A stretch of 64,000 nt of DNA from an uncultured Corynebacterium sp. (GCF_943914615.1 NZ_CALUCS010000008.1:1-64000), one strand, 5' to 3'; shown: positions 22,877 to 32,156, counted from the first letter of the stretch. Numbers and translations are program-made. The notes: generated from the sequence alone by a model not told the origin.

Positions 22877-22882
22877 TAAAGT
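22877..22882 (+). promoter_or_regulatory. -10 hexamer of leaderless promoter (exonuclease gene)
   Basis: TAAAGT ends 7 nt before the ATG at 22890, which selects that start over the upstream GTG at 22860. Confidence 0.55.
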
Positions 22883-22889
22883 GGTCAGC

Positions 22890-23564
22890 ATGACTGCACC
22901 GCATTTTGACCCGGCACACATGCTGAGCTTCGACCTGGAAACCACTGGAGTAGACCCGAAGACCGCTCGTATCGTCACCAGCGCACTCGTGACCATCAAG
23001 GGGCGCGAGCGAAATGACATCGAGATGCTCGCCGATCCCGGCGTCGAGATTCCGCAGCAGGCCTCCGACGTCCACGGGATTACCACCGAATACGCCCGCG
23101 AGCACGGCCAGGATCATGGAGAAGTGCTGGCCAAAACCATCGAGGGCATCCGGGAGGCATGGCGCTCCGGCGCCACGCTGATTGTTTACAACGCCGCCTA
23201 TGACCTCAGCGTTCTGCGCGCCTTGGAACCCAGCTTCACTGTCGACGGTCCGGTATTCGATCCCTATGTGGTTGATAGGGCAAAGGATCAGTACCGCAAG
23301 GGCAAACGGACCCTGGAAAGCGTGTGCCAGCACTATGGTGTGAGCTTGGACAACGCCCACGAGGCGACGGCAGATGCGGTGGCCGCCGCCCGCGTGGCGT
23401 GGATGCTGGCGCGCAAGTATCCCGAGCTGACGCAGATGCCAGCGGATGAACTGATGCTTTCGCAGGCCACGTGGTTCTACGAGTCTCAGAAAGGACTGCA
23501 AGAGTGGTTCCAGAAGAAGGGCAAGGACGTGCAGGTCAACACCGCTTGGCCGCTCGCCGAGTAG
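22890..23564 (+). CDS. DEDDh 3'-5' exonuclease (DNA polymerase III epsilon-like)
   Basis: The 224-residue product contains the DEDDh exonuclease motifs: Exo I SFDLETTGVD (residues about 13-22), Exo II YNAAYDLSVL and Exo III HEATADAVAAARV with the His and final Asp. It lacks further domains, so it is either a proofreading-type subunit or a stand-alone nuclease of the DnaQ family. Corynebacteria have several such genes and I cannot say which role this one has. The divergent neighbour is the VWA gene. The 217 bases between them show only the promoter-like element. Confidence 0.88.
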   Translation: MTAPHFDPAHMLSFDLETTGVDPKTARIVTSALVTIKGRERNDIEMLADPGVEIPQQASDVHGITTEYAREHGQDHGEVLAKTIEGIREAWRSGATLIVYNAAYDLSVLRALEPSFTVDGPVFDPYVVDRAKDQYRKGKRTLESVCQHYGVSLDNAHEATADAVAAARVAWMLARKYPELTQMPADELMLSQATWFYESQKGLQEWFQKKGKDVQVNTAWPLAE

Positions 23565-23784
23565 TTTGGCGAAATCCTATAGCAGCGCCTATTTGTTTCT
23601 TATCTTCCCCAAGTAGCACAATAAAGGTGTTAGGGTCCTTTTCCTGTTTCTTTCTGACGCCCACTCGGCCCCGGCCGAACCCGAAGGGAAGTCACTGTTG
23701 CGGCAGGGGATGAAGACCGACGCTTCAAGAAGACAGCTGAATACAGAGATCATCTGAATACACCGAAATGGGGCACTAGGGATC

Positions 23785-25236
23785 ATGGACGATAAAAGAA
23801 ATCCCCAGGGCGCTGCTCCTGGATACGCAGTCGCTTCCACTCCGAAGATCGCGGAGTCTAAGAGGGAGAAGAAAGACAACACCCACTGGCTGTACATTGC
23901 CGTGATCATTGCCGTGATCGCCGGCATCATCTTCGGCCTAGTGGCTCCAGATACCGCCAAGGGCTTTAAAGAGCTGGGCACCACTTACGTCAGCCTGATC
24001 AAGATGATCATCGCCCCGGTGATCTTCTGCACGATCGTGCTGGGAATCGGCTCGGTGAGGTCTGCGGCGTCAGTAGGTAAAGCAGGCGGCCTGGCACTGA
24101 CCTACTTCGTTACGATGTCCACCTTCGCCCTCGCGGTGGGCCTGGTGGTCGGCAACATCCTGCAGCCGGGCGATGGCCTGAACCTGCACGCCGGCGGGAG
24201 TAGCACCTTCGGCAACGGCGAAGAGCAGAAGGCCGAAGGACTGGTTGGCTTCGTTCAAGGCATCGTCCCGGACACCTTCTTCGGCGCCTTCACCAGTGGC
24301 CAGATCCTGCAGGTGCTTTTCATTGCTCTACTGGTGGGCTTTGCCACGCAGTCGATGGGCAAGGCCGGCGAACCGATCCTTAGCTTCGTGGCTACGCTAC
24401 AGAAACTGGTATTCAAGATTCTGTCCTGGATCCTGTGGCTCGCCCCGATCGGCGCCTTCGGTGCCATGGCTGGTGTAGTCGGCGGCACGGGCATCAAGGC
24501 AGTTCTGCAGCTGGGCGTGCTGATCCTCGGCTTCTACATCACCTGTGTGATTTTCGTATTCGGCATCCTGGGCCTCATCCTGCGGGTATTCACGGGCTTC
24601 AACATCTTCAAACTGGCGAAGTACCTGGGTCGCGAATACCTGCTGATCTTCGCCACCAGCTCCTCGGAGTCTGCACTGCCGAACCTGATGCGCAAGATGG
24701 AGCACATCGGTGTGGACAAGTCCACGGTCGGCATCGTCGTGCCGACGGGCTACTCCTTCAATCTAGACGGCACCGCCATCTACCTGACGATGGCCGCCAT
24801 CTTCATCTCGGACGCCATGAATATCCACATGGGACTCGGCGACCAGATCAGCCTGCTGGTGTTCATGATCATCGCCTCCAAGGGCGCGGCGGGCGTGTCC
24901 GGCGCGGGCATCGCCACGCTGGCAGCCGGCCTGCAGTCCCACCGCCCGGAGCTGCTGGGTGGCGTGGACATCATCGTCGGCATCGACCGCTTCATGTCCG
25001 AGGCCCGCGCGCTGACCAACTTCTCCGGCAACGCAGTGGCCACCCTGCTGGTCGGCAAGTGGACACACACCATCGACAAGGAACAGGTCAAGCGCGTGCT
25101 GAACGGCGAGGACCCGTACGTGGATGCCGGGGACGACCACAACGTCGACCTCAAATACCCGTCGGTGAAGAACCCGGCTACGGCACACCTGCAGCCAACC
25201 CCGCAGGTAAACCTGGACGACTACCGTCAGCAATAA
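23785..25236 (+). CDS. dctA: C4-dicarboxylate (or glutamate):cation symporter, DAACS family
   Basis: This 483-residue membrane protein belongs to the DAACS family. It has about eight membrane helices starting at residue 34, a re-entrant loop with ATSSSESALP (serine-rich motif, about 290-300) and the signature NLDGTAIYLTMAAIFI (about 325-340). The SSSESALP and NLDGTAIYL forms resemble DctA (succinate, fumarate, malate) more than GltP, so DctA is the preferred reading; glutamate or aspartate remains possible. Both termini are hydrophilic. The 220 bases upstream hold a GGCGTCA copy (23655, reverse) but no promoter I can assign firmly. ilvA begins 193 bases downstream. Confidence 0.88.
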   Translation: MDDKRNPQGAAPGYAVASTPKIAESKREKKDNTHWLYIAVIIAVIAGIIFGLVAPDTAKGFKELGTTYVSLIKMIIAPVIFCTIVLGIGSVRSAASVGKAGGLALTYFVTMSTFALAVGLVVGNILQPGDGLNLHAGGSSTFGNGEEQKAEGLVGFVQGIVPDTFFGAFTSGQILQVLFIALLVGFATQSMGKAGEPILSFVATLQKLVFKILSWILWLAPIGAFGAMAGVVGGTGIKAVLQLGVLILGFYITCVIFVFGILGLILRVFTGFNIFKLAKYLGREYLLIFATSSSESALPNLMRKMEHIGVDKSTVGIVVPTGYSFNLDGTAIYLTMAAIFISDAMNIHMGLGDQISLLVFMIIASKGAAGVSGAGIATLAAGLQSHRPELLGGVDIIVGIDRFMSEARALTNFSGNAVATLLVGKWTHTIDKEQVKRVLNGEDPYVDAGDDHNVDLKYPSVKNPATAHLQPTPQVNLDDYRQQ

Positions 25237-25251
25237 CCCAGCGGGCGGTAG

Positions 25252-25330
25252 CCTGCCGGGTGCGAGTGCGCGGCTTGAACACGGCGCAGCAGGCGCTGGG
25301 CAAGTCCGACCGCTGGCCGTGCCCGGCAGG
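25252..25330. repeat. Spaced 9-bp inverted repeat between dctA and ilvA
   Basis: CCTGCCGGG at 25252-25260 is complementary to CCCGGCAGG at 25322-25330 with 61 bases between. No T-run follows, so a terminator is unlikely; it may be chance in GC-rich sequence. Confidence 0.3.
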
Positions 25331-25416
25331 TGGCGGACACCGTGGCCCGGGCAAGCGCGCAGTAGTCACTGGGCGGCAGCAGGGGACTGCCGCGTAAGGG
25401 GGATCACCGGCAGGAC

Positions 25417-25422
25417 TATACT
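25417..25422 (+). promoter_or_regulatory. -10 hexamer of leaderless promoter (ilvA)
   Basis: TATACT, a near-consensus -10, ends 7 nt before the ATG at 25430. This chooses the ATG over the open frame from 25319. Confidence 0.65.
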
Positions 25423-25429
25423 GAAGCGC

Positions 25430-27097
25430 ATGTCACATGAAGCTTCACGTCGCGTACGCGAGGAGAACGCCCCGGCAGGGCAGGCCCCAAACACAGAAGA
25501 AAACGCCGGCACGGAAGCCGCCGCAGCGGAAGCCGTTGTCGGTGCTGATTCCAACACAGACACGGAGGCCATCTCCGGTGCGGAGTATCTAAAGAAGATC
25601 GTCTCCGCACCCGTCTACCGCGTGGCCACGAACACGCCACTCGAAGACATGGAAACGCTGTCGAAGCGTATCGGCAACGAAGTGTTGGTCAAGCGCGAAG
25701 ACCTACAGCCCGTGCACAGCTTCAAGATCCGCGGTGCATTCAACCGCATGTCCCAGCTCACGGACGAAGAACGCGCCCGTGGAGTCGTCGCCGCCTCCGC
25801 CGGCAACCACGCCCAAGGCGTAGCGCTATCCGGCACGGAACTTGGCATCCGCACCGTTATCGTTATGCCGGAAGTGACCCCCAGCATCAAGATCGACGCC
25901 GTTCGCAGCTTCGGCGGGGAAGTGCTGCTGCACGGCGCGAACTTCGACGAAGCCAAGGCCAAGGCCATGGAACTCTCCGAGGTTGAGGGCATGGTGTGGG
26001 TCGCCCCCTTCGACGACGAAGCCGTCATCGCTGGTCAAGGCACCGCAGGGCTGGAGATCTTCCAATCCCGCCCCGACGTCGACCGCGTCTTCGTACAGGT
26101 CGGCGGCGGCGGACTGGCCGCCGGGATCTCCGTGCTGCTCAAAAACCTAGATCCCAACATCCAGGTCATCGGCGTGGAGCCGGAGGAATCCGCCTGCCTC
26201 ACCCACGCACTCGCCGCCGGGCACCCCGTGGCCCTCGACCACGTCAGCCTCTTCGCCGAAGGCGTGGCCGTTAAGCAGATTGGCAGTGAAACCTTCCGAG
26301 TCTGCCGCGAATACCTCGACGACGTCATCACCGTCAGCTCCGACGAGATCAGCGCTGCTATCAAGGACATCTTCGACGACACGCGCGCCATCGCCGAGCC
26401 AGCCGGCGCTGTCGCCCTGGCAGGCCTGAAGCGCTACGCCGCCACCCATCAGGTCGAAGGGGAGACCCTGGCACACGTCCTGTCCGGCGCGAACGTGAAC
26501 TTCCACTCCCTGCGCTACGTCTCCGAACGCGCGGAAATCGGCGAGGGCGGCGAAGGCATCTTCGGCGTGAGCATCCCCGAGCGCGAGGGAGCCTTCCTTG
26601 AATTCTGCAAAATCCTCGGCCACCGTGCCGTCACAGAATTCAGCTACCGAGTCGGCCAGCGCGATGGGGAAAAGCCCGCCCGCATTTTCGTGGGCGTCAA
26701 GCTCAAAAACGGCGAAGACGAGCGCAAGGCCATCGCCGAAGACCTCCGCGAGGCAGGCTACGGCGTGGTCGACCTGTCCGACGACAACGTGGCGAAGGAA
26801 CACGTCCGCTACATGATCGGCGGCACTCCCGGCCAGCACGTCGACGAAACCGCCTACAGCTTCGAATTCCCCGAAAACCCGGGAGCCCTGCTGCACTTCC
26901 TGGAAGTGCTGGGAACCCGCTGGAACATCACCGGTTTCCACTACCGCAGTTTCGGCATGGACCACGGGCGTGTGCTGGCGGCTTTCGAGGACGTCTCCGG
27001 CGACGCGGAATTCCAGGAGCACCTGCAGCAGCTCGGCTACCACGCCACGGACGTGACGGACAGCCCGGCCTACGACTTTTTCATCAGCGCCGAATAA
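25430..27097 (+). CDS. ilvA: Threonine ammonia-lyase, long form with two ACT-like domains
   Basis: IlvA deaminates threonine to 2-oxobutanoate, the first step of isoleucine synthesis. The 555-residue product starts with a low-complexity Ala/Glu-rich extension (1-50), then the PLP fold-type II core with Lys99 in HSFKIRGAF and the PLP phosphate loop QVGGGGLAAG, then two C-terminal ACT-like modules: GVSIPEREGAFLEFCKIL and SFEFPENPGALLHFLEVLG. Two modules and this length are as in the E. coli biosynthetic enzyme, whereas the C. glutamicum enzyme is shorter (about 436 residues). Feedback inhibition by isoleucine is expected from the family. It is separate from the ilv cluster at 42-51 kb. Confidence 0.94.
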   Translation: MSHEASRRVREENAPAGQAPNTEENAGTEAAAAEAVVGADSNTDTEAISGAEYLKKIVSAPVYRVATNTPLEDMETLSKRIGNEVLVKREDLQPVHSFKIRGAFNRMSQLTDEERARGVVAASAGNHAQGVALSGTELGIRTVIVMPEVTPSIKIDAVRSFGGEVLLHGANFDEAKAKAMELSEVEGMVWVAPFDDEAVIAGQGTAGLEIFQSRPDVDRVFVQVGGGGLAAGISVLLKNLDPNIQVIGVEPEESACLTHALAAGHPVALDHVSLFAEGVAVKQIGSETFRVCREYLDDVITVSSDEISAAIKDIFDDTRAIAEPAGAVALAGLKRYAATHQVEGETLAHVLSGANVNFHSLRYVSERAEIGEGGEGIFGVSIPEREGAFLEFCKILGHRAVTEFSYRVGQRDGEKPARIFVGVKLKNGEDERKAIAEDLREAGYGVVDLSDDNVAKEHVRYMIGGTPGQHVDETAYSFEFPENPGALLHFLEVLGTRWNITGFHYRSFGMDHGRVLAAFEDVSGDAEFQEHLQQLGYHATDVTDSPAYDFFISAE

Positions 27098-27169
27098 GTA
27101 GCGGGGCGCCGGGAATGCCGGCCGCGGGGCGGCGCACCGGGCCGATGCTGTACGCGCGGCACGCGGATG

Positions 27170-27185
27170 GCACGCCTAAGCGTGC
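27170..27185. terminator. Small hairpin between convergent ilvA and ACT genes
   Basis: GCACGC and GCGTGC form a perfect 6-bp stem around a CTAA loop, just before the ACT gene stop codon. There is no T-run, so termination is only a possibility. Confidence 0.3.
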
Positions 27186-27189
27186 AGCG

Positions 27190-27861
27190 CTAGCTGAAGA
27201 ACGCGCCGAAGATCGAGCCGAGCTGGCGCAAATGCTCAACCTCGCTGAGCAGAAAGTCCGGCCCACCCGGACGACCAATGATCAGCAGCAGGCTCGTACC
27301 CTCGATCGGCGTGCCCGCCAGTGCAGAATCCATGACCGCCCAGTTCTCGGGAATCCAATCCTCGCGCTCTGGGTTCAACACGCGCGCCTCGTCCAACGGC
27401 GGATGATCCAGCTCCTTCCCGTTGTCCTCCGGCGCAGCGGGAGAAGCCGCCGCCCGATGAGTCCGCGGCAACGTATCCAGCACGACCGCCCAGCCTGCCG
27501 TCATGGAGCGCGGCAGGTCCTGCATCATGATCTCTAGCGCCTTTTCTTTGTGACGACGCTTCTCCGCCACCCCGGACAGCATCTGAATCTGGCCACGTCG
27601 GTCGATAGAACCTGTAAAGGGGCGAATCGAGTCGACGTAGAAACCGTCGAGCTCCTGTGTGGCCGTGATCAGGCTGTCGGGCAAGTGCCCAGACGGCAAG
27701 GAGACGACAATGTCGTCCATAACGAAGTCGGGCTCATCCTGTTCCGCCTGGCCGACAATGTCCACACCGCGAATGTTTCCGCCGACTGTCCCCAGCGCCA
27801 TGGCCAGCAGACCAAGGGAGCCGGGAGTATCGGGCATACGCACACGCATAAGGAAAGACAT
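27190..27861 (-). CDS. ACT domain-containing protein
   Basis: The 223-residue protein starts with an ACT domain (about residues 1-85: MSFLMRVRMPDTPGSLGLLA, with the usual D-x-P-G-x-L ligand loop) and has a second alpha/beta region. A homologue lies next to gatC in mycobacteria, also divergent. ACT domains bind amino acids and regulate enzymes; no enzyme domain is attached here, so a regulatory or sensory role is inferred and the ligand is unknown. It shares a 63-bp divergent promoter region with gatC, where two -10 elements face away from each other, and it converges with ilvA. Confidence 0.85.
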   Translation of the reverse strand: MSFLMRVRMPDTPGSLGLLAMALGTVGGNIRGVDIVGQAEQDEPDFVMDDIVVSLPSGHLPDSLITATQELDGFYVDSIRPFTGSIDRRGQIQMLSGVAEKRRHKEKALEIMMQDLPRSMTAGWAVVLDTLPRTHRAAASPAAPEDNGKELDHPPLDEARVLNPEREDWIPENWAVMDSALAGTPIEGTSLLLIIGRPGGPDFLLSEVEHLRQLGSIFGAFFS

Positions 27862-27868
27862 GGAACCG

Positions 27869-27874
27869 ATACTA
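27869..27874 (-). promoter_or_regulatory. -10 hexamer of leaderless promoter (ACT gene)
   Basis: On the minus strand TAGTAT ends 7 nt before the ATG at 27861. It is the left half of a compact divergent promoter pair. Confidence 0.6.
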
Positions 27875-27911
27875 GCGACACCTGAAGTCCACGGGGGCTA
27901 CTTGCCTTGGC

Positions 27912-27917
27912 TAGAGT
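27912..27917 (+). promoter_or_regulatory. -10 hexamer of leaderless promoter (gatC)
   Basis: TAGAGT ends 7 nt before the gatC ATG at 27925. No ribosome-binding site is visible. Confidence 0.6.
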
Positions 27918-27924
27918 AGAACCC

Positions 27925-28230
27925 ATGTCTGAGATTTCGCGCGAAGATGTTGCCCACCTGGCCCGCCTGGCCCGCCTGGACCTGGGGGAGCAGGAATTGG
28001 ATGAATACGCAGCTCAGATCGACGGGATTGTCGATCACGTGGCCGCGATCGGGAAGGTAGACACCGAAGGCGTTGAGCCGCTGAGCCACCCCACTCAGAA
28101 CGTTGACGGCGATGTCGCCGTCATGCGTGAAGATGTGGTCGTTCCGAGCCTCACCGCAGAGCAAGCCCTGGACCAGGCGCCGAAGCAGAGCGAGCAGCGC
28201 TTTGAGGTGCCGCAGATTCTCGCGGACTAG
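27925..28230 (+). CDS. gatC: Asp/Glu-tRNA(Asn/Gln) amidotransferase subunit C
   Basis: The 101-residue GatC stabilises the GatCAB complex, which converts mischarged Glu-tRNA(Gln) and Asp-tRNA(Asn) to the amide forms. It shows the family start ISREDVAHLARLARLDL, the central helix region ending in VDHVAAIGKVDTEGVEPLSHP and the C-terminal REDVV segment. The length is normal. The start is fixed by TAGAGT 7 nt upstream. gatA follows 173 bases downstream; gatB is 7 kb away, after NUDIX, MFS, pfkA and HNH genes. Confidence 0.95.
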   Translation: MSEISREDVAHLARLARLDLGEQELDEYAAQIDGIVDHVAAIGKVDTEGVEPLSHPTQNVDGDVAVMREDVVVPSLTAEQALDQAPKQSEQRFEVPQILAD

Positions 28231-28285
28231 GACAGCCTCAGAGGAACGTTAGCGTCACTGGGGCTGCGGCATAGTTGCCGCGGGT

Positions 28286-28403
28286 GGCGTCAAAAAGCTA
28301 AAAGACCGTTAGAGCAACGAACGTTTAGAACTCCAAGCTTTAAAGAGTTCAAGCTTTAAAGAACTAAAGAACTTAAAGAACCAAAGGAACTGTAGGAACA
28401 CTC
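28286..28403 (+). repeat. Iterated A-rich leader upstream of gatA
   Basis: After a GGCGTCA copy at 28286 comes an AT-rich stretch built from related units. A 16-bp near-perfect tandem duplication (28334-28349 and 28350-28365, beginning CAAGCTTTAAAGA) is followed by units of about 9 bp ending in AAAGAAC or AGGAAC up to the gatA start. GAACTC at 28328 and GAGTTC at 28345 can form a hairpin. The last unit supplies the AGGAAC ribosome-binding region. Confidence 0.6.
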
Positions 28404-29906
28404 ATGGCTGAGAACAAGTACATCGTCGGTTCCCGGGACGACTCGGACTTCACCACCTGGACCGCCGCCGAACTGGCGGAGAAGATCCACGCGCGCGAGA
28501 TCAGCTCCCAGGAAGTTACGCAGGCCCACCTGGACCGCATCGGTGAGGTCGACGGCGACATCCACGCATTCCTCCACGTCGGCACCGACGAAGCGCTGGC
28601 GGCAGCCTCCAACGTTGACGACGCGCTGGCCGCCGGCGACCAGCCGACCAGCAAGCTGGCCGGCGTGCCGCTGGCGCTGAAGGACGTTTTCACCACCACC
28701 GACGCGCCGACCACGTGTGCCTCCAAGATGCTGGAGGGCTACATGAGCCCCTACGACGCAACCGTCACCATGCGTCTGCGCGCCGCCGGCATCCCGATCT
28801 TGGGCAAGACGAACATGGACGAGTTCGCCATGGGCTCCTCCACCGAGAACTCCGCCTACGGCCCGACGAAGAACCCCTACGACCTGGAGCGCACGCCAGG
28901 CGGCTCCGGCGGCGGTTCGTCGGCGGCGCTGGCCGCGGGCATGGCTCCGCTGGCCATCGGCACGGACACGGGTGGCTCCATCCGCCAGCCCGCCGCGCTG
29001 ACCAACACCGTCGGCGTGAAGCCGACCTACGGCACCGTTTCCCGTTACGGCCTGGTGGCCTGCGCCTCCTCGCTGGACCAGGGCGGTCCGACGGCGCGCA
29101 CAGTCCTAGATACCGCGCTGCTGCACGAGGTTATTGCGGGGCATGACGCCAACGACTCGACCTCCTCCTCCCACGCCGTCGCGCCGGTTGTCGAGGCTGC
29201 GAAGCAGGGTGCCTCCGGAGACTTGAGCGGCGTGAAGCTGGGTGTGGTTAAGCAGTTCGAGCGGGCCGAGGCCTTCCAGCCAGGCGTGCTGGAGACCTAC
29301 CACGCCAACCTGGAGCAGCTGAAGTCCCAGGGAGCTGAGCTGGTGGAGGTCGACTGCCCGAACTTCGACCACGCACTAAACGCCTACTACCTGATCCTGC
29401 CCTGTGAGGTCAGTTCCAACCTGGCCCGCTTTGACGGCATGCGCTACGGCCAGCGCCGCGGAGACGACGGCTCCCGTTCCGCCGACCAGGTGATGAGCAA
29501 GACCCGCGCCGAAGGCTTCGGCCCGGAGGTCAAGCGCCGCATCATGCTGGGCACCTACGCCCTGTCCGTCGGCTACTACGACGCCTACTACCTGCAGGCT
29601 CAGCGCGTCCGCAACCTGATTTCCCAGGACTTCGCCAAGGCCTACGAGCAGGTCGACGCGATCGTCGCGCCCGTGACGCCGTCCACTGCCTTCAAGCTGG
29701 GCGAGAAGGCCGACGACCCGCTGGCAATGTACATGTTCGACCTGTTCACCCTGCCGCTGAACCTGGCGGGCGTGTGCGGCATGTCCGTGCCCGCTGGCTT
29801 CGCCAGCGACTCCGGCCTGCCGACCGGCCTGCAGATCATGGGCCCGGCACACGGCGACGACCGCCTGTACCGCGTCGGCGCGGCCTTCGAGGCCGGCCGC
29901 GCCTAG
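28404..29906 (+). CDS. gatA: Asp/Glu-tRNA(Asn/Gln) amidotransferase subunit A
   Basis: GatA is the glutaminase subunit of GatCAB, an amidase-signature enzyme that releases ammonia for the transamidation carried out by GatB. The 500-residue product has the Ser-cisSer-Lys triad: Lys93 in LALKDVF, Ser168 in the PGGSGGGSS loop and nucleophile Ser192 in [11 protein letters not shown]. The positions match those of S. aureus GatA after a constant offset of 14. An AGGAAC element precedes the ATG. gatC lies upstream, separated by an unusual repeat-rich leader. Confidence 0.97.
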   Translation: MAENKYIVGSRDDSDFTTWTAAELAEKIHAREISSQEVTQAHLDRIGEVDGDIHAFLHVGTDEALAAASNVDDALAAGDQPTSKLAGVPLALKDVFTTTDAPTTCASKMLEGYMSPYDATVTMRLRAAGIPILGKTNMDEFAMGSSTENSAYGPTKNPYDLERTPGGSGGGSSAALAAGMAPLAIGTDTGGSIRQPAALTNTVGVKPTYGTVSRYGLVACASSLDQGGPTARTVLDTALLHEVIAGHDANDSTSSSHAVAPVVEAAKQGASGDLSGVKLGVVKQFERAEAFQPGVLETYHANLEQLKSQGAELVEVDCPNFDHALNAYYLILPCEVSSNLARFDGMRYGQRRGDDGSRSADQVMSKTRAEGFGPEVKRRIMLGTYALSVGYYDAYYLQAQRVRNLISQDFAKAYEQVDAIVAPVTPSTAFKLGEKADDPLAMYMFDLFTLPLNLAGVCGMSVPAGFASDSGLPTGLQIMGPAHGDDRLYRVGAAFEAGRA

Positions 29907-30070
29907 CCGGTCGCGCATAGCTGGCTGCCCCTGAATTGGCGGGCAGGGCGGACGGTCGCAAACCGACCGGGCAAAGCTGCCGGCGACGGAGGCCTCGGCG
30001 AGCACATCCTGGGCCGGCGTGCGGAAATGGTCAGGCCCGGGCGCCCCGCGGCGAGCGTCGCGGATCAGCG

Positions 30071-30076
30071 TATGGT
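30071..30076 (+). promoter_or_regulatory. -10 hexamer of leaderless promoter (second NUDIX gene)
   Basis: TATGGT ends 7 nt before the ATG at 30084. The first two bases of an alternative ATG (30072) lie inside it, which argues for the 30084 start. Confidence 0.55.
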
Positions 30077-30083
30077 GGGGGAC

Positions 30084-30767
30084 ATGGGTAAAATTCCCGA
30101 ACTTTACACAGGCGACGGCTTCGTCGAAGACCCCGACGGATCCCGACGTTGGGGAGTCCTCGGCGCGGCGGGACTGTTCCTCGTCACCGACGACCGCCAC
30201 GTCCTGATGCAGCACCGCGCCAAGTGGACCAACCGCGGCGGCACCTGGGCTCTGCCCGGCGGCGCCATCGACGTCGGCGAAACACCCACCGACGGCGCCC
30301 TCCGCGAAACGTGGGAAGAGACAGGCGTGGGGGCGTCATCGGTAAAGGTGCACCAAGAAATCGTCACCTCCACCGTGCCCGTCAAGGTTGCGTACTGCCG
30401 CCTGCCCGTCCGCGACGACGAGTGGCACCTCTTCGCCGACATCGAAAAAATCATCGAACGGAACGGAGACCCCCGCAAGGCTCTGCAGGACTTTCCAGTC
30501 CGACACCCCAGCCTCGACGCATCGCTAAATGCCCACGGAATCTTCGGACTCGGCGGCACATTCTGGTGGCAATACGAAAACCCGGAAATCAACGAGTGGA
30601 CATACACCACCGTCCTGGCCACCTGCTCCGAACATCTGGAGCTGCACCCGACCGCCGAATCACTGGAGCTACTGTGGCAGCCCATCGACCAGCTCGAAGA
30701 ACTGCCACTGATGCCGGAGTTTAAGGCCAGTTTGCCCGCCATCCGGGCAGCAGTAGACTCCCTTTAA
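30084..30767 (+). CDS. NUDIX hydrolase
   Basis: The 227-residue protein has a perfect Nudix box, GAIDVGETPTDGALRETWEETGV (G-x5-E-x7-RE-U-x-EE-x-G-U), near residues 70-92, preceded by the LPGG strand. The C-terminal part (HLELHPTAESLELLWQPIDQL) is the usual end of a MutT-type fold, with an inserted segment (about 115-165). The substrate is not deducible. It directly precedes an MFS exporter gene whose GTG start abuts its TAA, so the two are translationally coupled. The 177 bases before it hold only the promoter element and small inverted repeats downstream of gatA. Confidence 0.9.
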   Translation: MGKIPELYTGDGFVEDPDGSRRWGVLGAAGLFLVTDDRHVLMQHRAKWTNRGGTWALPGGAIDVGETPTDGALRETWEETGVGASSVKVHQEIVTSTVPVKVAYCRLPVRDDEWHLFADIEKIIERNGDPRKALQDFPVRHPSLDASLNAHGIFGLGGTFWWQYENPEINEWTYTTVLATCSEHLELHPTAESLELLWQPIDQLEELPLMPEFKASLPAIRAAVDSL

Positions 30768-32156
30768 GTGAAATACCCCGCGCTGCCGCTTCCACTGCCA
30801 CAAGCATGGCGCGCCCTCGTGGCGCTGTGCATCGGCTTCTTTATGATCCTGCTGGATCAAACGATTGTCGCCGTCGCCACGCCCGCATTCCAAGCCGACC
30901 TGCACGCCGACTACGGCCAAGTGCTGTGGGTCACCAGTGCCTACCTGCTGGCGTTCGCGGTGCCTCTGATGGTCACCGGCCGGCTCGGCGACCGCTTCGG
31001 CCCGAAGAACCTCTACATCGCGGGCATGACGATCTTCACGCTCTCGTCACTTGCCTGCGGACTGGCCGGCAGCATAGAAACGCTAATCGCCGCCCGCGCC
31101 GTGCAAGGTATTGGCGGATCTTTATTGACGCCCCAGACCATGAGCGTGATCAACCGTATCTTCCCGCGAGACAAGCGCGGGGCCGCACTGGGCATCTGGG
31201 GTGCCACGGCGGGAATATCCACGCTCGCCGGACCACTGCTCGGAGGCCTCATCACCCAGTACGCAACCTGGCAGTGGGTGTTCTTCATCAACGTACCCAT
31301 CGGTGTGCTGTCCGTGGTGATGGTCGCCCGCTGGGTCCCACGTTTCCAGCCGACCGAGGAACGCATCAACGTGCCGTCGATCCTGCTTTCCATGGTGGCG
31401 ATGACGATGGTGATCTACGGCATCCAAGAAGGCGACCCCGCCGGCTGGGCGCCGTGGATCTGGGCACTGCTGCTCGGAGGCGTAGCGCTGCTGGTGGCCT
31501 TCGTCTGGCTGCAATCCCGCCTATCCGCAGGCAGCGCGCTGGTTCCGATCTCCCTGTTCGCACGCCGCCACTTCGCATTCGGCAACGCATCCATCTTCAC
31601 CATGGGCTTCACCGTCGCCGGCATGATGGTGCCAGTGATGATGTATCTGCAGGAAGTTCACCGTTTCAGCCCGATGAAGGCATCCATCGTTGTGACCCCC
31701 ATGGCCATCATCGCTGGAATTATGGCGCCGTTCGTCGGCCGGCTGGTCGACCGCTACGAGCCCAGGCGCTTCGCCGTCCTCGGATTCTGCCTAATGGCCA
31801 CCGGCGTGGCCGCGTTGGTGTTCTCCATGCGCCCCGAACGCCCACTATGGATGATGATCGGAGCGTTCGTGATCCTCGGATTCGGAAACTCCTTCGTCTG
31901 GGCCCCGAACTCCACCACCACCCTGCGCGACCTGCCGCCCCAGTTCGCCGGAGCGGGCTCTGGAATGTACAACGCCACCCGCCAACTCGGCGCCGTTACA
32001 GGAGCCGCCGTTATCGCCGCAGTCGTCCAAGCACGCGTCAGTGCCGTCGGTCCTCAGGCCTTCGGTGACTCCCTGCTGCCCGCGGTGATCATGCTGATCC
32101 TCGGCGCAGTGGCCTCCGGCATGGCTCGGCCAGAGGGCAGTCGCGGAGACGAGTAG
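30768..32156 (+). CDS. MFS transporter, DHA2 (14-helix drug:H+ antiporter) family
   Basis: This 462-residue membrane protein matches the DHA2 family of EmrB/QacA-type exporters: FMILLDQTIVAVATPAF in helix 1, the GRLGDRFGPKN loop between helices 2 and 3, and a motif C-like GPLLGGL in helix 5. About 14 hydrophobic segments are visible. The substrate is unknown; proton-driven export of a drug or metabolite is the family role. The GTG start touches the TAA of the NUDIX gene. A GGCGTCA copy (reverse, 31126) lies inside, and another (32156) overlaps its TAG stop codon. Confidence 0.92.
   Translation: MKYPALPLPLPQAWRALVALCIGFFMILLDQTIVAVATPAFQADLHADYGQVLWVTSAYLLAFAVPLMVTGRLGDRFGPKNLYIAGMTIFTLSSLACGLAGSIETLIAARAVQGIGGSLLTPQTMSVINRIFPRDKRGAALGIWGATAGISTLAGPLLGGLITQYATWQWVFFINVPIGVLSVVMVARWVPRFQPTEERINVPSILLSMVAMTMVIYGIQEGDPAGWAPWIWALLLGGVALLVAFVWLQSRLSAGSALVPISLFARRHFAFGNASIFTMGFTVAGMMVPVMMYLQEVHRFSPMKASIVVTPMAIIAGIMAPFVGRLVDRYEPRRFAVLGFCLMATGVAALVFSMRPERPLWMMIGAFVILGFGNSFVWAPNSTTTLRDLPPQFAGAGSGMYNATRQLGAVTGAAVIAAVVQARVSAVGPQAFGDSLLPAVIMLILGAVASGMARPEGSRGDE

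Noticed and set aside
25252..25330. Terminator after dctA
   Set aside because: The inverted arms are 61 bases apart and no T-run follows.
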